Below are positions 58,446 to 64,000 of a stretch of DNA of 64,000 nucleotides, one piece after another. The DNA is taken from positions 124,001 through 188,000 of the forward strand of contig NZ_BAABWJ010000007.1 of assembly GCF_040372805.1 (NCBI RefSeq), given 5' to 3'. Below the pieces are notes generated by a model. It worked only from the letters and a program-made list of their open reading frames with translations, had not been told where the DNA came from and did not search any database. Origin of the DNA: Pseudoteredinibacter isoporae_A (GTDB lineage: Bacteria > Pseudomonadota > Gammaproteobacteria > Pseudomonadales > Cellvibrionaceae). The translations under genes and the position numbers were made by a program. Numbering within the stretch: position 1 is the stretch's first letter; every line of letters begins with the position of its first letter.

Positions 58446-58982
58446 ATGCCACAAACCCTACCCGCTAACGATGCCGCCAAAGCCATTAAGCTGCTCATGC
58501 TCGATGTCGATGGCGTATTGAGCGATGGACGACTGTACTTTGGCAACGACGGCAGCGAATTCAAATCTTTCAGCACCCTGGATGGCCAGGGCATTAAAAT
58601 GCTCCAGGCATCAGGCGTTAAGGTTGGCATTATCACCGGGCGGAGCAGTCAGTTGGTCCAGAACCGCGCGAGCAACCTGGGCATTCAGATCCTGAAACAG
58701 GGCCGCGAAGACAAACTCACCGCCTTAAATGAATTACTTGCCGAACATAAGCTGGATGTCGATTTTGCCGACATTGCCTATATGGGCGATGACTATCCGG
58801 ACCTTCCCCTGATTCGACGTGTCGGTCTGGGCATGGCCCCCGCCAACGCTCATCCGGTCGTTGCAGAACACGCCATCTGGCAAAGTGAACGACGCGGCGG
58901 AGAAGGCGCCGTACGCGAAGCCTGTGATTTCATTATGCAATGCCAGGGCAGCTTTGATGCCGCGCTGGCACCGTATCTTTGA
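58446..58982 (+). CDS. kdsC: 3-deoxy-D-manno-octulosonate 8-phosphate phosphatase
   Basis: The 178-residue HAD phosphatase dephosphorylates Kdo-8-phosphate. Motifs are LMLDVDGVLSDGRLYFG (motif I, nucleophile Asp), GIITGRSSQLV (motif II), and AYMGDDYPDLPLIRRVGLGMAPANAHP (motif IV). It is a capless, tetrameric C0-type HAD by length. The start is the ATG at 58446, 9 bp after AAGGA. It ends 14 bp before lptC. Together with kdsD it supplies Kdo for lipid A-core. Confidence 0.95.
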   Translation: MPQTLPANDAAKAIKLLMLDVDGVLSDGRLYFGNDGSEFKSFSTLDGQGIKMLQASGVKVGIITGRSSQLVQNRASNLGIQILKQGREDKLTALNELLAEHKLDVDFADIAYMGDDYPDLPLIRRVGLGMAPANAHPVVAEHAIWQSERRGGEGAVREACDFIMQCQGSFDAALAPYL

Positions 58983-58996
58983 GCAAGGGTGTATAG

Positions 58997-59575
58997 ATGC
59001 CCAAGCATTGGATATCGCTGCTGCTGCTCATTGCCCTGACAGTACTCTTCCTGGTGATCTGGGAGTCTCCTCCTGCGCTGCTGAGCGGTGCGAAAAAAGA
59101 CAGCAAGGCCGAGTTCCCTGCAGCCTATATGATTGACAGCCACAGCCAGCATTTTGATGAATCCGGTCATTTGGATTACGAGATCAAAGCGGCGAAAGTG
59201 GTGCATTACCAAGTCACCCCTGGCCGCCAGCAAGATAACGATCACGCGGATATCACCTCCCCGGAAATCACCCTGCATGCACCAGGACGACAACCCTGGT
59301 ATATTCGCGCCAAAACCGGGCGAAGCAACTCAGATGGCAGCAAAATCATCTTAACGAAAGATGTTGAAGGCTGGCAGGAAAATGACGACGGTCAACGCAA
59401 TGAACTTAATACCGATGAACTCGTCATACATACCAAGCGAGATTACGTAGAAACAGACAAAGCTGTTATTATCACGAGCGGCGGTCACACTATCAAAGCC
59501 ATTGGCCTGGAGGCCAATCTCAACAAAGAAACATTACGCCTGAAACAGCGCGTAAGAGGTGTACATGAATTTTAA
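58997..59575 (+). CDS. lptC: LPS export protein LptC
   Basis: The 192-residue bitopic protein has an N-terminal membrane helix (HWISLLLLIALTVLFLVIW) and an OstA-like periplasmic beta-jellyroll: AYMIDSHSQHFDESGHLDYEIKAAKVVHY, PEITLHAPGRQPWYIRAKTGRS, VIITSGGHTIKAIGLEANLNKETLRLKQRVRG. LptC links the LptB2FG transporter to the periplasmic LptA bridge. Its last 11 bp overlap lptA. It is the usual neighbour of kdsC and lptA. Sequence divergence between species is high, but layout and position make the call secure. Confidence 0.9.
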   Translation: MPKHWISLLLLIALTVLFLVIWESPPALLSGAKKDSKAEFPAAYMIDSHSQHFDESGHLDYEIKAAKVVHYQVTPGRQQDNDHADITSPEITLHAPGRQPWYIRAKTGRSNSDGSKIILTKDVEGWQENDDGQRNELNTDELVIHTKRDYVETDKAVIITSGGHTIKAIGLEANLNKETLRLKQRVRGVHEF

Positions 59576-60110
59576 CCGTAAGCTCAATCGACTGCTGCTG
59601 GCACTGCTTCTTGGCTTCGCTCCCAGCATGAGCGCCTGGGCCCTACCGGAAGATGCCCGCCAGCCCATTTATGTAGATGCGGACCAAGCCGAAATAGATA
59701 AAAACAAAGGCATTACTATTTATGAGGGTAATGTCATTATCAATCAAGGCAGCATGAAAATCCTCGCGGATAAAGTTACCATTTTCAATCTTGAGAAAAA
59801 AGTCAGCCGCATTGTCGCCAAGGGCAAAAAAGGCCAGGCTCAATATCAACAGAAACCTGATGCCGAAAAAGATCTGGTCATCGCCAAAGCCGATACCATT
59901 GAGTACCTGGTTGGAAAAGAAACCCTGCATTTACTCGATAACGCCTACCTATTGCAGGATGGTGCAACCATGAAAGGTCACCGTATTGATTACGATGTGC
60001 GTGCCTCCATGGCAACTGCTACCGGCCAAGGAAACAAAGGCAACAACAAACCCAATAGCCGCATTCAAGTGGTTATCCCGGCCAAACAACTTAATCGCGA
60101 AGAACAATAA
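59565..60110 (+). CDS. lptA: LPS transport periplasmic protein LptA
   Basis: The 181-residue periplasmic protein has a signal peptide (LLLALLLGFAPSMSAWA). An OstA beta-jellyroll follows: IYVDADQAEIDKNKGITIYEGNVIINQGSMKILADKVTIFN, IVAKGKKGQAQYQQKP, LVIAKADTIEYLVGKETLHLLDNAYLLQDGATMKGHRIDYDV. It forms the bridge carrying LPS to the outer-membrane LptDE complex. The start is the ATG at 59565, five bases after AAGAGG and within the end of lptC. Its stop lies 8 bp before lptB. Confidence 0.93.
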   Translation: MNFNRKLNRLLLALLLGFAPSMSAWALPEDARQPIYVDADQAEIDKNKGITIYEGNVIINQGSMKILADKVTIFNLEKKVSRIVAKGKKGQAQYQQKPDAEKDLVIAKADTIEYLVGKETLHLLDNAYLLQDGATMKGHRIDYDVRASMATATGQGNKGNNKPNSRIQVVIPAKQLNREEQ

Positions 60111-60118
60111 GCCCATAT

Positions 60119-60844
60119 ATGCCTGTACTGTCAGCGGCCAATTTGGCCAAAAGCTATAAGGGGCGAGCTGTCGTCCGCGATGTGTCATTGAGTGTCGAAA
60201 GCGGCCAAATTGTCGGTCTGCTGGGCCCAAATGGCGCTGGCAAAACCACCTGTTTTTATATGATTGCCGGTCTGGTTAATGCCGACAAAGGTAAAGTCTG
60301 TATCGACCAGCGCGACCTCACCATGCTGCCGATTGATCAACGGGCCAAAGCCGGCATTGGTTACCTGCCTCAAGAAGCGTCGGTGTTTCGCAAACTGACC
60401 GTCAGCGAAAACATCTGGGCAATTCTGGAAACCCGCAAGGACCTGAACCGCGAGCAACAGTTACAAAAACTGGAAGGCCTCTTGCAAGAATTCAATATCA
60501 CACACATTCACGATAGCCTTGGCATGGCCCTATCCGGTGGTGAACGTCGACGAGTGGAAATTGCCCGTGCCCTGGCCACCGAACCCGACTTCATATTGCT
60601 GGATGAACCTTTTGCTGGCGTTGACCCAATTTCTGTAAGTGACATCAAAAGCATCATCACCCACCTTAAGAGTCGTGGCATTGGCGTACTGATCACCGAT
60701 CACAATGTACGTGAAACCTTGGACATTTGTGAAACCGCTTACATCGTGAATCAAGGTGGAATCATCGCCTCAGGCAGCCCCAGTGAAGTGCTGAATAATG
60801 CCAAGGTGCGTAAAGTCTACCTCGGCGAAACCTTCACCCTGTAA
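60119..60844 (+). CDS. lptB: LPS export ABC transporter ATP-binding protein LptB
   Basis: The 241-residue ATPase has Walker A LLGPNGAGKTTCFYM, Q-loop YLPQEASVFRKLTV, signature ALSGGERRRVEIARAL, Walker B FILLDEPFAGVDPIS, and a switch His (LITDHNVRETL). It powers extraction of LPS from the inner membrane with LptF and LptG, which lie elsewhere. It ends a compact lptC-lptA-lptB run and is followed by a hairpin. The high conservation leaves no doubt about the call. Confidence 0.97.
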   Translation: MPVLSAANLAKSYKGRAVVRDVSLSVESGQIVGLLGPNGAGKTTCFYMIAGLVNADKGKVCIDQRDLTMLPIDQRAKAGIGYLPQEASVFRKLTVSENIWAILETRKDLNREQQLQKLEGLLQEFNITHIHDSLGMALSGGERRRVEIARALATEPDFILLDEPFAGVDPISVSDIKSIITHLKSRGIGVLITDHNVRETLDICETAYIVNQGGIIASGSPSEVLNNAKVRKVYLGETFTL

Positions 60845-60870
60845 CGCAAGCGGGACCGAAGATTGAATTG

Positions 60871-60894
60871 GCGCAACGTCTACCAACGTTGCGC
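60871..60894 (+). terminator. Hairpin after lptB
   Basis: A 9-bp stem (GCGCAACGT and ACGTTGCGC) with a 6-nt loop lies 27 bp after the lptB stop. No U-run follows, so it could mark an mRNA end formed by another route. It opens a 416-bp gene-free stretch before rpoN with AT-rich DNA at 61080-61160. Confidence 0.5.
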
Positions 60895-61130
60895 GCCTCC
60901 TCAAACTCACTTCCCACCTGAACGTTTATTTTTCGATCAAGAAAAATACTGCGCCAAAAAGCCCTTGAAAATTTACCCTCATAAACTACACTCAAGAGAA
61001 CAAAGCCGCAGTATGCCAGCCAAAATTCTCTTTTAGCTGCCAGCATCCACACCGCTCTTCTGCTGTTTATTTCGAGTTATCAAAACTCCTTCTTAAGCCT
61101 CTTATCCTTATAATCAAAAACGCCTAAAAC

Positions 61131-61144
61131 GGCATAATTTTTGC
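61131..61144 (+). promoter_or_regulatory. Candidate sigma-54 promoter upstream of rpoN
   Basis: GGCATAATTTTTGC matches the sigma-54 -24/-12 core (GG-N10-GC, with GGCA and TTGC present). It lies about 117 bp before the rpoN start. This suggests rpoN autoregulation, but the -24 box departs from TGGCAC at two positions. It is a single sequence match. Confidence 0.35.
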
Positions 61145-61260
61145 TTGTAAAAAGTTTCAAGGTTCGATAGCCTGAATGCATTCGCCTTATCGGTCTTTAT
61201 CGCCGCAACAACGGCGCCGGGCCACAATGCTCTCTTGGGCTAAGGACTCTAGAAGTTTCA

Positions 61261-62817
61261 ATGAAGCAGTCGCTCCAACTTAAGCTCGGCCAGCAGCTCA
61301 CCATGACACCGCAGCTGCAGCAAGCCATACGCCTGTTACAGCTCTCGACACTCGACCTACAGCAAGAGATCCAGGAAGCCCTGGAATCCAATCCCATGCT
61401 GGAAATTAACGAGAATGAAGCGGACGGCAGCAGCGAAGAGCAAACAAGCAGTGACAACGGCGAGAACCATACAGCCGAAAAGACCGAACACACCGAGCCC
61501 GAGGGCTTAAGCCAAGGCCCGGAAGATTTAAGTGCCGGTAACGCCGAAGACAGCACATCCCAGGAAACTGACAGCGAAGGCGAATGGAATGAATCCATTC
61601 CTCAGGACCTACCCGTCGATACCGACTGGGACGCGGTCTATCAAAGCAGCGGTCCTGCCAGTTCCGCCCCGGCCCCTGACGATGAAAATGATTTCGAATC
61701 CCGCCGTAGCGTTGGTGAAAGCCTGCAAGATCATTTGCTCTGGCAATTAAACCTGACACCAATGGAGGACCGCGACCGCATTATTGCGATGGCGATTATT
61801 GATGCCGTGCAACCCAATGGCTTACTCGATAGCAGTGCTGATGACATTTTTCAGGGCTTGGGTGATCAACTGAATGAAGATGACAGCGAGCTGGAAATTG
61901 ACGAAGTCCTCGCGGTTTTGCATCGTGTACAACAGTTTGATCCACCTGGCGTTGCCGGTGAAAACCTGGCCGATTGCCTGCTGATTCAACTGCGCCAATT
62001 GCCCGCCGACCTGCCCTACCTTGAAGCGGCCAAAACAGTGGTCAGCGAACACATTGCCCTGCTGGGCAATCGCGATTATAAAACCATCATGAAAAAAGCA
62101 AAGCTGAAAGAGGCCGAGCTTAAACATGTCATTGAAATCATTCAGTCACTCAACCCCAGTCCTGGCGACAGCATCAGTGCCAGCACAGCCGAATACGTTG
62201 TACCCGACGTTTTTGTGAGCAAGCAGGAAGGGCGCTGGATGGTACAACTGAATCCCGAAATCGCACCCAAGATTCGCATCAATGACAGTTACGCCGCGCT
62301 GATTAAGCGCGCCGACAGCAGCAGCGAAAACACATTCCTGCGAGACAATCTGCAGGAAGCACGTTGGTTTCTAAAAAGCTTGCAAAGCCGCAATGAAACT
62401 TTATTAAAAGTTGCCAGCTGTATTGTTGAAAAACAACAAGGTTTTCTCGACTACGGCCCAGAGGCCATGAAGCCAATGATTCTGCATGACATTGCCGATG
62501 AAGTAGACATGCACGAATCCACAATTTCCCGAGTGACCACGCAGAAATTCATGCACACTCCTCAGGGAATTTTTGAATTGAAATATTTTTTCTCCAGCCA
62601 TGTTGCGACAAGTTCTGGCGGAGAATGTTCCTCAACCGCGATTCGAGCGATCATTAAAAAACTGGTTGCTGCAGAAAATCCGAAAAAGCCTTTGAGTGAT
62701 AATAAAATCACCCAACTGCTGGAAGAACAAGGCATTAAAGTCGCACGAAGAACCATTGCAAAATATCGTGAGTCATTAAATATTCCGCCATCCAATGAAC
62801 GCAAACGTTTGGTGTAA
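61261..62817 (+). CDS. rpoN: RNA polymerase sigma-54 factor
   Basis: The 518-residue sigma factor has region I (MKQSLQLKLGQQLTMTPQLQQAIRLLQLSTLDLQQEIQEALESNPMLE). A long acidic region II follows (about 60-165, Glu/Asp/Ser-rich). The core-binding domain comes next, then the HTH (HESTISRVTTQKFMHTPQGIFELKYFFSSHV) and the RpoN box ARRTIAKYRESLNIPPSNERKR near the C-terminus. It directs transcription from -24/-12 promoters with enhancer-binding proteins. The ATG at 61261 is fixed by region I. It precedes hpf and rapZ, the usual rpoN neighbourhood. Confidence 0.96.
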   Translation: MKQSLQLKLGQQLTMTPQLQQAIRLLQLSTLDLQQEIQEALESNPMLEINENEADGSSEEQTSSDNGENHTAEKTEHTEPEGLSQGPEDLSAGNAEDSTSQETDSEGEWNESIPQDLPVDTDWDAVYQSSGPASSAPAPDDENDFESRRSVGESLQDHLLWQLNLTPMEDRDRIIAMAIIDAVQPNGLLDSSADDIFQGLGDQLNEDDSELEIDEVLAVLHRVQQFDPPGVAGENLADCLLIQLRQLPADLPYLEAAKTVVSEHIALLGNRDYKTIMKKAKLKEAELKHVIEIIQSLNPSPGDSISASTAEYVVPDVFVSKQEGRWMVQLNPEIAPKIRINDSYAALIKRADSSSENTFLRDNLQEARWFLKSLQSRNETLLKVASCIVEKQQGFLDYGPEAMKPMILHDIADEVDMHESTISRVTTQKFMHTPQGIFELKYFFSSHVATSSGGECSSTAIRAIIKKLVAAENPKKPLSDNKITQLLEEQGIKVARRTIAKYRESLNIPPSNERKRLV

Positions 62818-62959
62818 AAATTTTTATGATTCGCATCAAGTTAAGGGATAATCTGCAAGACCTTTGTTGTCTAACTTGTTAGACTCAAGAAAAAGATCTT
62901 GTGATTATGTTTTAACGTCGGCTAAACCGACATCCACGCAACGACACGAGGATCTGCCT

Positions 62960-63250
62960 ATGCAAATCAATATCAGCGGCCACCATGTAGATGTAACTGA
63001 GGCCATGCATGATTATGTCAATAACAAGCTGGAGAAATTAAGCAGGCACCATGACCGAATAACCAGCACCAATGTTATCCTCTCTGTCGACAAATTGATC
63101 CAGAAAGCCGAAGCCACTATTCACGTGAGCGGTAAAGACCTTTTTGCCGATGCCTCTTCCGAAGACATGTACACCGCTATTGATCAGCTCTCCGACAAGC
63201 TTGATCGACAACTGATCAAGCATAAGGAAAAGATTCGCGCCCATCGCTAA
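62960..63250 (+). CDS. hpf: Ribosome hibernation-promoting factor, short HPF
   Basis: The 96-residue protein matches short HPF: MQINISGHHVDVTEAMHDYVNNKLEKLSRHHD, then VDKLIQKAEATIHVSGKDLFADASSEDMYTAIDQLSDKLDRQLIKHKEK. It helps dimerise 70S ribosomes into inactive 100S particles in stationary phase. The start is the ATG at 62960 behind CGAGGATCTG; a longer open frame to 62864 is not conserved. It follows rpoN by 142 bp and is closed by a GC-rich hairpin. The expected ptsN gene is not found between it and rapZ. Confidence 0.93.
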   Translation: MQINISGHHVDVTEAMHDYVNNKLEKLSRHHDRITSTNVILSVDKLIQKAEATIHVSGKDLFADASSEDMYTAIDQLSDKLDRQLIKHKEKIRAHR

Positions 63251-63262
63251 GCGACCGCATTT

Positions 63263-63286
63263 ACACCCCTCCATCCGGAGGGGTGT
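63263..63286 (+). terminator. Strong stem-loop after hpf
   Basis: A 10-bp perfect stem (ACACCCCTCC and GGAGGGGTGT) with a 4-nt loop lies 12 bp after the hpf stop. It is followed by CTAAAAAATC rather than a U-run. It may terminate or stabilise the rpoN-hpf message. Confidence 0.6.
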
Positions 63287-63391
63287 CTAAAAAATCTTAA
63301 AAACTTAACACAGCCACCCGTCGAATCGGCTATAGTTGCAGAAAAGTAGCTGCGAAAAAGCAGCCCGCAACCATTAGCAATAAGGATTTGT

Positions 63392-64000
63392 ATGCGCCTG
63401 CTCATTATCAGTGGACGTTCCGGCTCGGGTAAAAGTACCGCACTTCATGTGCTTGAAGATGTGGGTTTTACCTGTATCGATAATTTACCCGCAAGCCTGC
63501 TACCGACATTGATACGCCAGGTACGCAGTCATGGCGACAAAAGCGACAGCGCCTACGCTGTGAGTATTGACGCCCGCAATGACCATGCTGACCTGAAAGA
63601 ATTTCCTGACTTTGTCCTCGCCTTGCGTCATCAAGGTCTGGACTGCCAGCTGCTGTATTTTGATGCCGACGAAGGCACCCTGCTTAAGCGGTTTAGCGAA
63701 ACCCGTCGCAAGCACCCACTGAGTAACGACCAAACCGATTTGCGTGCAGCAATAGACCAGGAAAGTGAATTACTGTCCCCCATTGCCTCTATTGCCGACC
63801 TGACCATCGACTCCAGCCATCTGTCATTGCACCAACTTCGGGATATGGTGAAGCAACGGGTCGCCGGTCGAGAAGCCCCCGGTATGGCGGTTCTGTTCCA
63901 ATCCTTCGGTTTCAAACATGGACCGGCCACCGATTGCGATCTGGTTTTCGATGTTCGCTGCCTGCCCAATCCTCACTGGAACAACAGTCTTCGTCCGCTT
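63392..64000 (+). CDS. rapZ: RNase adapter protein RapZ, 3' end cut by window edge
   Basis: The first 203 codons are visible. Walker A is LIISGRSGSGKSTALHVLEDVGF, followed by CIDNLPASLLP, Walker B-like QLLYFDADEGTLLKRFSETRRKHPL, and the start of the C-terminal domain SFGFKHGPATDCDLVFDVRCLPNPHW. RapZ senses glucosamine-6-phosphate and guides RNase E to the GlmZ small RNA in enterics; outside them it is known as a YvcJ-like nucleotide-binding protein. It follows hpf by 141 bp without ptsN in between. The ATG at 63392 comes 10 bp after TAAGGA. The remaining ~80 residues lie beyond the window. Confidence 0.95.
   Translation, partial: MRLLIISGRSGSGKSTALHVLEDVGFTCIDNLPASLLPTLIRQVRSHGDKSDSAYAVSIDARNDHADLKEFPDFVLALRHQGLDCQLLYFDADEGTLLKRFSETRRKHPLSNDQTDLRAAIDQESELLSPIASIADLTIDSSHLSLHQLRDMVKQRVAGREAPGMAVLFQSFGFKHGPATDCDLVFDVRCLPNPHWNNSLRPL

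Noticed and set aside
1..64000. tRNA genes, insertion sequences, integrases or phage genes
   Set aside because: No cloverleaf, transposase, integrase, terminal inverted repeats or phage structural motifs were recognised anywhere in the window by reading; a dedicated scan would be needed to exclude a small RNA gene.

Overview
This window looks like chromosomal DNA of a free-living, probably marine gammaproteobacterium of the Pseudomonadales/Cellvibrionales/Oceanospirillales type. That rests on gene content and order: kdsD-kdsC-lptC-lptA-lptB-rpoN-hpf-rapZ next to mlaC-bolA-murA-hisG-hisD, miaB-phoH-ybeY-corC, a CrbS/CrbR acetate switch, DUF1820 and DUF3820 proteins, and a DcaP-type porin. I found no tRNA, rRNA, insertion sequence, prophage or CRISPR array. 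Coding density is high.

Layout. (1) 1-5700: the end of a cell-surface glycan/LPS locus with a GT9 transferase cut by the left edge, an O-antigen ligase-like membrane protein, two GT4 transferases and an ELM1-like protein, plus a divergent SGNH-like protein with Cys in the nucleophile position. (2) 5713-13990: aromatic-CoA and flavoenzyme metabolism with its regulators. It holds a fused salicylyl-CoA-hydroxylase/Old-Yellow-Enzyme protein facing a MarR repressor across a perfect palindrome, VanZ, a pentapeptide-repeat K+ channel, an HSD10-type SDR, an Lrp regulator, and a TetR-OYE pair with its own palindrome. (3) 14070-18478: alkylation repair (Ada-AlkA fusion and Ogt), YccF, a PLP decarboxylase, and the 3' stump of a lost amidohydrolase. 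(4) 18524-32714: an acetate-scavenging locus. It comprises acs, DUF4212-ActP, DcaP porin, a DUF294/CBS protein with a DEDDh exonuclease, the CrbR-like and CrbS-like two-component pair, and a double-receiver protein whose first receiver has lost its phosphoacceptor. An inverted-repeat motif GAC-N4-GTC recurs in its promoters. (5) 32631-33171: a 541-bp gene-free stretch with DnaA-box-like sites. (6) 33172-39536: housekeeping genes (esterase, miaB, phoH, ybeY, corC). (7) 39622-47843: enoyl-CoA hydratase, MarR-EmrA-EmrB efflux, hydroxy-acid oxidase, serine hydrolase, RhlB. (8) 48005-50881: a bufferin-type RiPP operon with a tandem-duplicated six-cysteine precursor, a DUF692 multinuclear-iron maturase, a DUF2063 partner and DoxX. 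(9) 51166-64000: his/mur/bolA/mlaC on the minus strand and the Kdo/Lpt/RpoN cluster on the plus strand, with gaps (no mlaFED or mlaB, no ptsN, no hisC) compared with Pseudomonas.

The best candidate for an under-described system is the bufferin-like cluster at 48-51 kb. Its precursor carries two near-identical Cys-rich modules with an exact 61-residue period behind a lipobox-like signal peptide. The shared operator-like motif of the acetate locus is the second most interesting signal. Functional calls come from reading motifs and gene order; no database search was run.
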